Source: Comamonadaceae bacterium (GTDB lineage Bacteria > Pseudomonadota > Gammaproteobacteria > Burkholderiales > Burkholderiaceae_C). From it: DNA of 17,652 nucleotides. Position numbers and translations under genes: made by a program. The notes beneath the pieces were generated by a model, which worked only from the letters and a program-made list of their open reading frames with translations, searched no databases and was not told the origin of the DNA. Of this stretch, positions 6,214 through 15,257 are shown in pieces (position 1 is the first letter of the stretch; every line of letters starts with the position of its first letter). The stretch spans positions 1 through 17,652 of the forward strand of contig CANGZG010000031.1 of the NCBI GenBank assembly GCA_947458415.1, given 5' to 3'.

Positions 6214-8916
6214 TCAAGTGGTGTAAGCGTCAAATACCGCATGCCACAGCGCCCGTATGGCCGATGAGTACGGGGCCATGGCTGCCGGGTCTTCACGGCC
6301 AGCCTGTTCGTCTAAACGGGCTTGGTGTTGCCGGTGGCGCAGTTCACGGTAGGCCGAGGCGGCATGGGTTCCCACCTCTGGCGGCAGCAGTCCCCTTTGC
6401 TCGGCATGTAACAGCAAACCGATGTTGCCCATGTTGTCTTGCAGACCAGGGTGCGTGGCCGCATGCGCCAGCACCAAAAATTGCACCGCAAATTCCGCGT
6501 CCATCATGCCGCCACGGCTGTGCTTGACATCAAACACATGGGCTGGCGCGGGATATGCCTCGCGCAGTTTGTCGCGCATGGCGATGATTTCGGTGGCCAA
6601 TGCCTGCGCCTGGCGCGGTGCACACAGCACTTGGCGGCGAACGGCATCAAACGCGTCACGCAACCGTGGGTCGCCGACACAAAACCGCGCCCGTGTCATG
6701 GCTTGGTGCTCCCACAGCCAAGCGGTGTTGCTGCCGCGCTGTGATTGGTAATCGGCAAAGGCCTCGATGCTGCTGACCAGCAAACCTGAATTGCCATTCG
6801 GTCTGAGCGCCGTGTCAATTTCATACATGTCGCCTTCACCGGTTTGGGTGGTCAACCATTGAATCAGTTTGCGCGCAAAACTGGCATACACCTCGGCGGC
6901 TTGGGGGTGCTCGTCTTGGTAAATGAACACGATGTCCAAGTCACTGCCGTATCCGAGTTCTTTGCCACCCCATTTGCCGTAGCCCACGATGCCAAAGCAA
7001 GGGCTGTCGCGGTGTTTGTTCTTTAAGCGTGACCAGACCCAGCGCGCGGTGATGTCCACCATGCAATCGGCCAAGGCACTCAAATCGTCGGCCACTTGCT
7101 CCACTTGCAAGCGGCCCCCGACATCGCGCGCCAGCGTCAAAAACAGCTCGGCATGGTGCGCACGGCGCAACAGATTGAGCAAACTTTCTTCATCGTCACC
7201 CGCATGGGCTTGCAGCGCGTCATGGCGGGCTTGCACATTGCGGGACAACAACGCGGGGTCAAAGCGTTCATCCAACATGCCCGGGTCAGCCAATTCATCG
7301 ATCACGCCCGGGTGTTTCATCAAGTAAGCGGTGGTCCAGCGTCCCGCGTCCAGCAGTTTGAGCAATTGCGAATGCACGGTCGGGCGTTCCAGCAGCAATG
7401 CCAAATAGGTTTCACGCCGAAGCAACGGCTCCATCCAGTCGCACCAACGCACGGCGGCGGTTTCGCTGACACGGCCTTCGCTCAGCCACAGTTGGGTGCG
7501 CAGCACCAACTTGAACAAACGTTGCCTGGCGTCATCGCGCAGCGCGCGAACCCGAGGCGAATCTGTCCATGCAGCCACCCGTTGGCGCAGCGCCGGGTTC
7601 AAGGGTTCGAGCAAGCTGTCCATGTCGGTGCTGGGCACTGTTTGGGCGGTATCGGCTGGTTCGCTGTCGGCAGGGCGCAGCAAACGTTCAAATTCATGCG
7701 CCACTTTGTCACGCCAATGGGCCAATTGCGCGGCCAGCGATTCAGCGTCGGGCAATGCCATGCTTTGCGCAACCCAGTGCAAGTCGTTTGCTTCGGTGGG
7801 CAGGACGTGGGTTTGTTTGTCGTCCAGGTACTGCACCCGGTGCTCCACCCGGCGCAAAAACACATAGGCCTGCGCCAACGCCTCGGCGGTCTCAGGCGGC
7901 ATCAAACGGGCTTGCACCAACGCCGGCAAGGCGGCCAATGTCGGGCGCATGCGCAATTCGGGAAATTGCCCGCCGCGCACCACTTGCAGCATTTGCACGG
8001 TGAATTCGATCTCGCGGATGCCGCCCCGCCCCAGTTTGACGTCGTTGGCTCGCTCGGGCCGTCCCACGCTTTGGCGTTGCGCATGGGCGCGGATTTGCCG
8101 GTGCACATCGCGCAAAGCCTCGATCACGTTGTAATCAAGGTAGCGACGAAACACAAACGGGGTCACGATGTCGCGCAAGGCGGGCACCTGGTCCATGCAT
8201 GACGCCGAGGCAATCACCCGCGCTTTGAGCCAAGCCAGCCGTTCCCATTCACGGCCTTGGGCTTGAAAATAGTTTTCCAAGGCAGCCAAAGACACCACGC
8301 TGGGCCCTGATTCGCCGTTGGGCCGCAACGCCAAGTCCATGCGAAACACTTGACCGTGTTCGGTCGTGTCGCCAATCAAGCGAAACAGCTGTTTGACCAC
8401 CTTGTCAAAAAACACATGGTTGTCGATGCGCACGCCTGCGCCATCATCTGCTTGGGTTTCACCATCTTCGTCATACACGTACACCAAATCGATGTCACTG
8501 GAGACGTTCAACTCGGCGGCACCCAGCTTGCCCATGCCCACCACCCACAACTGCGCGAGCGTGCCGTCGCTGCGCCGGGGCATGCCGTGGCGCGCCGACA
8601 CGCGTGCCGTGGCTTCGCGCAGGGCTTGGTCTAGCGTGAATTCGGCCAACCAGGTCATGGCATGGGTGACCACGTCCAACGGCACTTGCTGTTCGCAATC
8701 GAGCACCACCAACCGTTCCAGACACAGTTGTCGCAAGACGCGCAAGGCGTCTCCCATGTCAGGGTAAGGGGTCAGCAGCCCTTGAAAACAATGCGCCAAG
8801 GATTCGCGCGTAGGCATGCCGGGCGCGAGCAAATGCAGGTGCGGGTCATAGCGGCGGCGCAGTCGCTGAACCAGACGCGACCCGGCGGCGCCAGAAAAAG
8901 GCAGGCTATTTGCCAT
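6214..8916 (-). CDS. glnE: Bifunctional glutamine synthetase adenylyltransferase/deadenylase
   Basis: A 900-residue GlnE, which adenylylates and deadenylylates glutamine synthetase under control of PII and so sets nitrogen assimilation. Two nucleotidyltransferase domains are plain: the N-terminal removase site GMGKLGAAELN..SDIDL at 127-144 and the C-terminal transferase site GYGKWGGKELGYGSDLDIV near 640-660. Each is followed by R.DLALRPNGESG or a DTALRPNGNSG equivalent and by a helical GlnD-type domain (GRGGIREIEF, SRGGMMDAEF). Length is near the usual 900-950. The ATG at 8916 has GGAG nine bases upstream. It is divergent from the yhdP-family gene; the next gene on the same strand, the peroxidase, is about 100 bases away. 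Confidence 0.97.
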   Translation of the reverse strand: MANSLPFSGAAGSRLVQRLRRRYDPHLHLLAPGMPTRESLAHCFQGLLTPYPDMGDALRVLRQLCLERLVVLDCEQQVPLDVVTHAMTWLAEFTLDQALREATARVSARHGMPRRSDGTLAQLWVVGMGKLGAAELNVSSDIDLVYVYDEDGETQADDGAGVRIDNHVFFDKVVKQLFRLIGDTTEHGQVFRMDLALRPNGESGPSVVSLAALENYFQAQGREWERLAWLKARVIASASCMDQVPALRDIVTPFVFRRYLDYNVIEALRDVHRQIRAHAQRQSVGRPERANDVKLGRGGIREIEFTVQMLQVVRGGQFPELRMRPTLAALPALVQARLMPPETAEALAQAYVFLRRVEHRVQYLDDKQTHVLPTEANDLHWVAQSMALPDAESLAAQLAHWRDKVAHEFERLLRPADSEPADTAQTVPSTDMDSLLEPLNPALRQRVAAWTDSPRVRALRDDARQRLFKLVLRTQLWLSEGRVSETAAVRWCDWMEPLLRRETYLALLLERPTVHSQLLKLLDAGRWTTAYLMKHPGVIDELADPGMLDERFDPALLSRNVQARHDALQAHAGDDEESLLNLLRRAHHAELFLTLARDVGGRLQVEQVADDLSALADCMVDITARWVWSRLKNKHRDSPCFGIVGYGKWGGKELGYGSDLDIVFIYQDEHPQAAEVYASFARKLIQWLTTQTGEGDMYEIDTALRPNGNSGLLVSSIEAFADYQSQRGSNTAWLWEHQAMTRARFCVGDPRLRDAFDAVRRQVLCAPRQAQALATEIIAMRDKLREAYPAPAHVFDVKHSRGGMMDAEFAVQFLVLAHAATHPGLQDNMGNIGLLLHAEQRGLLPPEVGTHAASAYRELRHRQHQARLDEQAGREDPAAMAPYSSAIRALWHAVFDAYTT

Positions 8917-8943
8917 GTGCTTGTCTCCACCCGACGGTTGGCG

Positions 8944-8972
8944 GTGATAATTTCAAGGTGTGCTCATTACAA
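8944..8972 (-). promoter_or_regulatory. Candidate sigma-70 promoter for glnE
   Basis: In the 74-base divergent gap, the minus strand carries TTGTAA (8972-8967), a 17-base spacer and TATCAC (8949-8944), each four of six matches to the consensus hexamers. It would place the start of transcription roughly 20 bases before the glnE ATG. No equally good pair was seen facing the yhdP-family gene. Confidence 0.3.
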
Positions 8973-8990
8973 ACTCGGTAAACATTTTGC

Positions 8991-11900
8991 ATGGCTGAAC
9001 AACCGCTGCCCCCTGCTGCCGCAAGTGCCGCTTGGCGTTGGTATGTCAGGCTGACCCGATGGTTGTGGTGGCTGGTGCTCGGGTTCTGGTCACTCATGTT
9101 GTTGGCCACCGCCGCGTTGCATTGGTGGATTGTGCCGCGAATACTCGACTGGCAACCCCAAATCGAAGCCATGGCGTCCAAGGCGTGGGGCGTGCAATTG
9201 AGCATCGGCCAATTGCAATCCGAGTCTGACGGATGGGTGCCCACCTTCATCTTGACTGACGTGGTGTTGCGCAACCCGCAACAACAAGAAGTGCTGCGTT
9301 TGCCGCAGGTGCGTGTCAGTTTGTCACCCACCTCGTTGCTGGGCCTGACCTTGGACCGGATTGAATTGACCTCGCCCGAGCTGGAAGTCAGGCGCGATGC
9401 CCAAGGTCACTGGCAAGTGGCGGGCATGCAGTTGGCGGCACAAGACAACGCAGACATGCTCGATTGGTTGCTTCGACAGCCACACATTTCGGTGCAAAAC
9501 GGCCGCTTGCGTTGGCTGGACGACTGGCTGCAACAACCTGAAGTCGACTTGACCGAGGTGAATATCCAATGGCAAAACGGACTGCGCAGCCACCGTTGGC
9601 GATTCGACGCCAAGCCACCGGCAGACTGGGGCCAACCGTTTCAAATTCAGGGGCAATTCACCCAATCGATATTCAACAACCGGCCCAGCGATGTCGCCAC
9701 ATGGAAAGGCCGTATTTATGCACAACTGCCCGAGGTGGACATCAGCCGTGCCTCGGTTTACCTGAAGTCAGCGGCGCAAGCAGAACTGCTGTCAGGCAAA
9801 GGCTGGCTGCGTGCCTGGGCTGACATTGACCAAGGCGCATGGAATAACCAAACCGTGGACTTGGCATTGAAGCAAGTGACCTTGCAATGGGACAAGCAAA
9901 AAGATGCCCTCGCATTCGATGCCATCGCCGGCCGTGTGCGGCTGCAGCCTTGGATGGGTGGTCTGGGTCACGAGTTGTTGACCGAACAATTCAGCGTGAC
10001 CCCGGCCCAAAGTCAAGCTTGGACCAGTGGCAAAACACGCTTGGCATGGCGCAAGCCGCGCCCGGGTGATGGCCACTGGGCAGCCACAGGCGAATTGCAC
10101 ATTGAAGACTTGCCGATCGAAGTCATGGCGCGGATCGCCGCCCAACTGCCGTTGAGCGATCACTTGAAAGCGCGCTTGAACCAAGCCAAACCGCAAGGGC
10201 AAATGCAGGCCTTGGACCTGCAGTGGTTTGATGCGGGTTCCCCGGCTGTGCGATACAAGGCCCTCGGGCAAATTCGCCAATTGCAAATCAACGCCAGCGC
10301 GCCGAACGCCCAGCCCAAACCGGAGGACGACTGGTGGCCAGGTTTGCAAAATGCCAACCTCGAATTCGAATTCAACGAGCTCTCTGGCAAGGCACGCATG
10401 GACGTGCAAGATGGGCATGTGTCCTTGGTGGACTGGTTGGATGAGCCATTGATTCCTGTCAAGCAGTTCAGCACCGCGCTGAGTTGGGGGAAAACGCAGG
10501 CGCGTTGGCAGGTCAAATTGCAAAACGCGCAAGTCAGCAATGCCGATGGACAAGGCAACTTTGACCTGAGCTGGGAGCAAGGCGACGCCAAGTTACCGAT
10601 GGGCCATTTGGATTTGCAGGTTCAGGTGCAACGTTTACAAGCCTCGCGCTTGCACCGTTATTTGCCCACTGCCTTGGACGGGGCAGCCCGGCGCTATGTG
10701 CGGGACGCCATCACCACGGGATGGTTTGACAAGGCCACGGTGCAATTGCAAGGCCCGCTCGACCACTTTCCCTTTGATCAAACCAACGATGGCGTGTTCA
10801 ATGTCCGTGCCCCGTTTCTTCAATTGGGGTTCCAATATGCACCGCCCACCAGTGGCACGGGCAACGCCAAGTCGCCGAACCTGTGGCCCGCCGTGCAGCA
10901 AGCCAATGGCGAGTTGGTGGTCAAGCGTCAACAGCTGCAGGTGAAATCCAACCATGCCCGCATCGGCCCAATGGCGGCCATGCAGATCACGCAACTCGAT
11001 GTGCAAATCCCGGACCTGAACGACACCGTGGCAGAGGTCAGCGCCCAACTCAAAGGCAACCTCAGTGACGCTTTGCTGACCGTCAATGCGTCGCCTTTGG
11101 CGGATTCCGTGGGCCGTTGGTTCAACCCGGCGGGCGTCAACGGCTTGGCAGAGCACCAGTTCCGTTTGACTTTGCCGGTGTCCAACTTGAGCAACAGCCG
11201 GGTCCAGGGGTCGGTCAACCTCAATGGCAATGACATTCAATTGCAAGCGGCCGTTCCCAAGTTGTTCAAAACCAAGGGGTTGGTGTACTACACCCAATCT
11301 GGTTTGAACATCAACAACCTGCGGTTGAATTTCTTGGGCGGCGAGGCCAAGATGGACGGCGCGCTGCGTTTCAACGAAAACCCTGCTGAAGGCGCGGCAC
11401 GCATCAACGTGCAAGGCAGCATTTCTTCCGATGCCATCAAACAAGCGCCCGAGTTCGCCAGCCTGTCGACGCTCACCACCCGCTTGAACGGCAACGCCAA
11501 TTACTCCGCCACGCTGAGTTTGCGACAAGGCAGCCCAGAGTTGACGGTACAGAGCAATTTGCAAGGCATGGCGATTGACTTGCCTGCGCCCTTGGGCAAA
11601 TCCGCATCGGCCAGTTTGCCCATGCGCTTTGACAGCAATGTGTCGCGTGCGGCGTCTGGTCGCAACACGGCCAGCCAAGACCAATTGCAATTCGGTTTGG
11701 GCAGCCTCTTGAATGTGCGTTATTGGCGAGACACCAGCGGCAACACGCCCAGCGTGTTGCGCGGTCAGATTCAACTGGGCAGCTCGGCTGCTTGGAAAGA
11801 ACCCGCAGACAACAGTGTGGTGTTGCAGGTCAAGCAAGCCGCACTGAACATGGACGAGTGGCAGCCGGTGCTCAACAGTTGGATGGATGAAGAGGCGCCG

Positions 11901-13076
11901 ACGCCAGCCAGCAGCACGACCCGCAGCACCGTGGCGTCTTACATGCCGACCAAAATAGACGTGCAAACCCAAGAGCTGATCTGGTCCGCACGAACCTACA
12001 AGCAATTGCAAGTGAATGCAGAAAAACAGGCCAAGCAATGGCGCATCCAAGCCCGTGCCAACGAGTTTCAGGGGGTGGCTGATTACCGTCCGGCGCAAGA
12101 CGGTGCGACCGCCAAGCTCAATGCGCATTTGAGCTATTTGTCCCTGCCACCTTCTTTGCTGGAAGACGTGGAAACGACCATGTCGGATTCACCCAAAGAC
12201 ATGCCTGCCCTCGAGATCGTCATTGACAACCTGGAGTTGCGCGGCATTGCGCTGGGACGCGCTGACATTGAAGGCTTTGCCCGCACCAACACCAGCGGCA
12301 CGCGTGAGTGGGTGTTGAACAAGCTCAACCTGACCATGCCCGAGGCCAGTTTCCAAAGCAAAGGTCAGTGGGGCGGCGCGGCCAAAGCAGCGGCCAAACG
12401 TTCACAACTGGAATTCACGCTGCAAATTCAGGATTCAGGCGAGTTGCTTGACAGACTGGGTTACAAAGGGGCCATGCGCAATGGCAAAGGCCGCATGGTG
12501 GGCCAAGTGGGCTGGCAAGGTTCGCCTTTCTCACCCGACTACAACAGCATGAGCGGCCAATTCAATGTCAGCATGGAGCGCGGACAGTTTTTGAAAACCG
12601 AACCCGGTGTGGCCAGGTTGCTCGGCGTGCTGACCTTGCAGTCCTTGCCCAGACGCTTGATGCTCGACTTTCGTGATGTGTTCAGCGATGGGTTTTTGTT
12701 TGGCTTTGTGCGCGGGGACGTCAACATTCAGCAAGGCATCGCCAGCACCAACAATTTGCAAATGAAAGGCGTGAGCGCAGCGGTGCTGATGGAGGGACGG
12801 GCGGATTTGAAAAACGAAACCCAAGACATCAAGGTGGTGATCGTGCCCGAGCTCAATGCGGGCACCGCATCACTGGTTTACAGCGCCATCAATCCCTTGG
12901 TGGGTTTGACGACTTTCTTGGCCCAGTATGTGTTGCGCAAGCCTTTGATGAAATCCAACACCCAAGAGTTGCATGTGCAAGGCACGTGGAAAGACCCGAA
13001 GGTGACGAAAAAAGATGGCACGCCAATCGACGGCAAGGCCGGCACGCCAGCCAAACCCGCAGAGGCCAAACCATGA
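8991..13076 (+). CDS. yhdP: YhdP family AsmA-like envelope protein
   Basis: A 1361-residue protein of the YhdP family (DUF3971/AsmA2-type). A single membrane anchor (about residues 24-47, Trp-rich) precedes a very long periplasmic body with typical openings (VQLSIGQLQ..., LPQVRVSLSP.SLLG, L...ELEVRRD..G.W). A C-terminal AsmA-type end follows (G.F.....RG.FLKTEPG..RLLGVL.LQSLPRRL.LDF.DVF..GF.F, then a final ARADL-like segment). YhdP with TamB and YdbH moves phospholipids between inner and outer membranes in E. coli, where it is about 1270 residues, so this copy is full length. Start is the ATG at 8991 with little Shine-Dalgarno. Its stop overlaps the nitrilase start (ATGA), so the two are probably translated together. 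Confidence 0.93.
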   Translation: MAEQPLPPAAASAAWRWYVRLTRWLWWLVLGFWSLMLLATAALHWWIVPRILDWQPQIEAMASKAWGVQLSIGQLQSESDGWVPTFILTDVVLRNPQQQEVLRLPQVRVSLSPTSLLGLTLDRIELTSPELEVRRDAQGHWQVAGMQLAAQDNADMLDWLLRQPHISVQNGRLRWLDDWLQQPEVDLTEVNIQWQNGLRSHRWRFDAKPPADWGQPFQIQGQFTQSIFNNRPSDVATWKGRIYAQLPEVDISRASVYLKSAAQAELLSGKGWLRAWADIDQGAWNNQTVDLALKQVTLQWDKQKDALAFDAIAGRVRLQPWMGGLGHELLTEQFSVTPAQSQAWTSGKTRLAWRKPRPGDGHWAATGELHIEDLPIEVMARIAAQLPLSDHLKARLNQAKPQGQMQALDLQWFDAGSPAVRYKALGQIRQLQINASAPNAQPKPEDDWWPGLQNANLEFEFNELSGKARMDVQDGHVSLVDWLDEPLIPVKQFSTALSWGKTQARWQVKLQNAQVSNADGQGNFDLSWEQGDAKLPMGHLDLQVQVQRLQASRLHRYLPTALDGAARRYVRDAITTGWFDKATVQLQGPLDHFPFDQTNDGVFNVRAPFLQLGFQYAPPTSGTGNAKSPNLWPAVQQANGELVVKRQQLQVKSNHARIGPMAAMQITQLDVQIPDLNDTVAEVSAQLKGNLSDALLTVNASPLADSVGRWFNPAGVNGLAEHQFRLTLPVSNLSNSRVQGSVNLNGNDIQLQAAVPKLFKTKGLVYYTQSGLNINNLRLNFLGGEAKMDGALRFNENPAEGAARINVQGSISSDAIKQAPEFASLSTLTTRLNGNANYSATLSLRQGSPELTVQSNLQGMAIDLPAPLGKSASASLPMRFDSNVSRAASGRNTASQDQLQFGLGSLLNVRYWRDTSGNTPSVLRGQIQLGSSAAWKEPADNSVVLQVKQAALNMDEWQPVLNSWMDEEAPTPASSTTRSTVASYMPTKIDVQTQELIWSARTYKQLQVNAEKQAKQWRIQARANEFQGVADYRPAQDGATAKLNAHLSYLSLPPSLLEDVETTMSDSPKDMPALEIVIDNLELRGIALGRADIEGFARTNTSGTREWVLNKLNLTMPEASFQSKGQWGGAAKAAAKRSQLEFTLQIQDSGELLDRLGYKGAMRNGKGRMVGQVGWQGSPFSPDYNSMSGQFNVSMERGQFLKTEPGVARLLGVLTLQSLPRRLMLDFRDVFSDGFLFGFVRGDVNIQQGIASTNNLQMKGVSAAVLMEGRADLKNETQDIKVVIVPELNAGTASLVYSAINPLVGLTTFLAQYVLRKPLMKSNTQELHVQGTWKDPKVTKKDGTPIDGKAGTPAKPAEAKP

Positions 13077-13891
13077 AAGCGGCGCTGCTGCAAATGGTGT
13101 CAGCTGCTGATGTACAAACCAATTTGGACACGGTCGCTGAGTTGATGGTGCAAGCCCACGCGCAAGGGGCAGAGTTGGCGGTATTGCCTGAGTATTTTTG
13201 CTTGATGGGGCACCAAGACACTGACAAGTTGCACATCGCCGAGCCCTTTGGCCAAGGCCCCATGCAACGCCGCTTGTCTGAACTGGCGCAGCAACATGGT
13301 TTGTGGTTGGTCGCTGGCAGCATGCCCTTGGCTGTGCCCGGTGACAGCCAACATGTGAGCAACAGTTGTTTGGTGTTCAACCCGGCGGGTGAGTGTGTGA
13401 CACGCTACGACAAAATCCATTTGTTCCATTTCGACAATGGCAAAGAACGCTATGACGAAGCGCGAGTGCAGCGCGCGGGCGACTCGCCGGTGTGTTTCGA
13501 TTTGCCTTCGCGCGATGGGCACCGTTGGCGCATCGGCTTGAGCATTTGTTTTGATGTGCGTTTTCCTGCGCTTTACCAACAGCTGGCACGCATGGGTGCC
13601 CATTTGGTATTGGTGCCGAGCGCATTCACTCACACCACCGGCCAATCGCATTGGGAATTGTTGATGCGCGCGCGGGCGTTGGATAACTTGGTGTGGCTCG
13701 GGGCCGCCGCCCAAGCCGGTGTGCATGACAACGGCAGGCGCACTTGGGGGCATTCGATCTGGGTCGACCCTTGGGGACAGGTGGTTGCGTGTCAACCGGA
13801 ACATGCGGCGTGCGTGGTGACGGAATTGAACATGCAGGTGTTGCAAGACCGCAGAGCACAAATGCCGGCGTTGAACACCGCGTCAGTGTGA
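13073..13891 (+). CDS. Nitrilase superfamily amidase (Nit1/deaminated-glutathione-amidase-like)
   Basis: A 272-residue carbon-nitrogen hydrolase. The catalytic triad is visible: Glu40 (AVLPEYF), Lys114 (YDKIHLF) and Cys159 (SICFDVRFP). The HLFHFDNGKERYDE and FT.TTGQSHWELL.RARALDN segments resemble the Nit1/YbeM group, which removes the amide from deaminated glutathione, a metabolite repair reaction; that exact substrate is inferred. The ATG at 13073 overlaps the yhdP stop and has AGAGG at good distance; a longer in-frame ATG at 12986 lies inside yhdP and precedes the family's usual first strand (KAALLQM). Its stop is one base away from the stop of the small membrane protein gene on the other strand, so there is no room for a separate terminator. 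Confidence 0.92.
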   Translation: MKAALLQMVSAADVQTNLDTVAELMVQAHAQGAELAVLPEYFCLMGHQDTDKLHIAEPFGQGPMQRRLSELAQQHGLWLVAGSMPLAVPGDSQHVSNSCLVFNPAGECVTRYDKIHLFHFDNGKERYDEARVQRAGDSPVCFDLPSRDGHRWRIGLSICFDVRFPALYQQLARMGAHLVLVPSAFTHTTGQSHWELLMRARALDNLVWLGAAAQAGVHDNGRRTWGHSIWVDPWGQVVACQPEHAACVVTELNMQVLQDRRAQMPALNTASV

Positions 13892-13892
13892 A

Positions 13893-14003
13893 TCATTCAT
13901 CGGCATCGCGCTCGCCTTTGCGACGACCCGAGAACATGGTCCACCAAACGATCAACACCAAAATCAATCCGGCGCCCAAAGCTTCAAGCAAAATCAGCAG
14001 CAT
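13893..14003 (-). CDS. Small single-span membrane protein, 36 residues
   Basis: A short gene in the gap between the nitrilase gene and mltA. It begins with ATG at 14003, has AAGGA nine bases upstream, and ends with TGA one base from the nitrilase stop. The product has one clear membrane span (about residues 2-23, rich in Leu, Ile and Val), then WWTMFSGRRKGERD and an acidic tail. By the positive-inside rule the C-terminus faces the cytoplasm. I do not know its function. It does not shadow either neighbour's coding sequence, and its composition (coherent span, aromatic belt, basic anchor) is not what chance translation usually gives. It points away from mltA, with 49 bases between starts. Confidence 0.72.
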   Translation of the reverse strand: MLLILLEALGAGLILVLIVWWTMFSGRRKGERDADE

Positions 14004-14052
14004 GTGTGTGTTTCCTTGTTCAGCATGGACTGTAATCTTTGGGCGTAAACCC

Positions 14053-15225
14053 ATGGCATGGATGTGGCGATCTGTCAGCCGTTGGCTGTTGCCTTGTTGC
14101 TTGGCTGCATGTGCCAGCCAAGTGCCATTGATGACGCCTGCCCCTGCGCCCAGCAGTTTGCCGCCGCCGGTGCTCAGCATACCGACCATTCCCGCCAAAC
14201 CTGCGCCCTCGGTGACCGAGGCGCCGCCGTCAGCCGCGCCAGACAAACGCAGTCGATTCGTACCGGTGGAGTGGCGCGATTTGCCCGGTTGGGACAAAGA
14301 ATCCATGCCCGACGTGTGGTCGGTGTTGTTGGGCAATTGCGAACGCGCCAGTGGCTTGATGACCAACTTGTGCCCGCAAGTGCGGCGGTTGACATTGGCT
14401 TCGGACGAAGAACAAAAACAATGGTTGATGCAAACCTTGCAACCGCATCGCATTGAATCACTGGAGGGCGAAGCAGACGGTTTGTTGACCGGCTATTACG
14501 AGCCTGTGCTGGAGGCCAGAAAAATCCCCGGCAATGGTTTTTCTGTGCCTTTGTATCGCCCGCCCGCTGGTTTGAAAGCCGGACAGCCGTGGTTCACAAG
14601 ACAGGAAATTGAAAGCATGCAAACCGCGCAAGCGGCTTTGCATGGGCGTGAGATTGCATGGCTGGCAGACCCGATCGATGCCATGGTGTTGCACATCCAA
14701 GGCTCGGGACGGTTGCGCATCACCGAGAGCGATGGCCGCATACGCACCGTGCGTGTCGGGTTTGCCGCGTCGAACGAGCAGCCTTACCAAAGCATAGGCC
14801 GTTGGTTGCTGGACAAAGGCGACATCAAAGATGCCTCGTGGCCAGGTATCAAAACATGGTTGCAACGCAACCCGCAAAAGGCACAAGCCTTGCTGTGGGT
14901 GAATCCGCGTTATGTGTTTTTCAAGGAAGAGCCGATCATCGACCCGAGCATCGGACCACGCGGGGCGCAAGGCTTGCCGTTGACACCTGGCCGGTCGGTG
15001 GCGATAGACCCCTTGAGCGTGAGCTACGGCACGCCGTTGTGGATGGTGACACCCGGGCCCACGCAAAGCCTGCAACGGCTGGTGGTGGCGCAAGACACGG
15101 GCAGTGCCATCGTCGGTGCGGTTCGCGCTGATTTGTACATGGGCACTGGCGCGGCCGCCGGTGAATTGGCCGGTCGCATGAAACAACAGCTGCGTTTGTG
15201 GGCTTTGTTGCCCAAAACGCCTTGA
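14053..15225 (+). CDS. mltA: Membrane-bound lytic murein transglycosylase A
   Basis: A 390-residue MltA, which cleaves the MurNAc-GlcNAc bond of peptidoglycan with 1,6-anhydro formation at the inner face of the outer membrane. A basic/hydrophobic start and lipobox LAAC (Cys20) give a lipoprotein. A Pro/Ala-rich linker (about 28-65) leads to the MltA domain (GLLTGYYEPVL.A at 143-155, ADPIDAMVLHIQGSGR at 205-220). The C-terminal 3D barrel follows, with its three Asp residues: AIDP (319), AQDTG (348) and RADLYMG (360), the last matching the catalytic Asp. The ATG at 14053 puts the lipobox at normal distance; ATG 14062 is also possible, while ATG 14002 would give an over-long signal peptide. No strong Shine-Dalgarno is visible. 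Confidence 0.95.
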   Translation: MAWMWRSVSRWLLPCCLAACASQVPLMTPAPAPSSLPPPVLSIPTIPAKPAPSVTEAPPSAAPDKRSRFVPVEWRDLPGWDKESMPDVWSVLLGNCERASGLMTNLCPQVRRLTLASDEEQKQWLMQTLQPHRIESLEGEADGLLTGYYEPVLEARKIPGNGFSVPLYRPPAGLKAGQPWFTRQEIESMQTAQAALHGREIAWLADPIDAMVLHIQGSGRLRITESDGRIRTVRVGFAASNEQPYQSIGRWLLDKGDIKDASWPGIKTWLQRNPQKAQALLWVNPRYVFFKEEPIIDPSIGPRGAQGLPLTPGRSVAIDPLSVSYGTPLWMVTPGPTQSLQRLVVAQDTGSAIVGAVRADLYMGTGAAAGELAGRMKQQLRLWALLPKTP

Positions 15226-15257
15226 CGTCAAAACAAAAGACAGCAAAGGGCAGGCAC

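Noticed and set aside
7096..8202. 368-residue open frame on the plus strand opposite glnE
   Set aside because: Entirely within the conserved glnE coding region, with a low-complexity Gln/His/Arg-rich translation and no family resemblance.
10635..12128. 497-residue open frame on the minus strand opposite the yhdP-family gene
   Set aside because: It lies wholly inside a convincing 1361-residue gene; its translation has no recognisable domain and is rich in Arg, Gln and His, as expected for the reverse frame of GC-rich coding DNA.
13100..13861. 253-residue open frame on the minus strand opposite the nitrilase gene
   Set aside because: Antisense to a gene with an intact catalytic triad; no coherent protein features.
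14002..14052. Longer mltA start at ATG 14002
   Set aside because: It would put 37 residues before the lipobox Cys, too long for a normal lipoprotein signal, and would cover the divergent small gene's leader.
15198..15257. Earlier start of the hydroxylase-YhhN gene inside mltA
   Set aside because: The 20 extra residues overlap the mltA end and are polar; ATG 15258 has the AAAGGG site at proper spacing.
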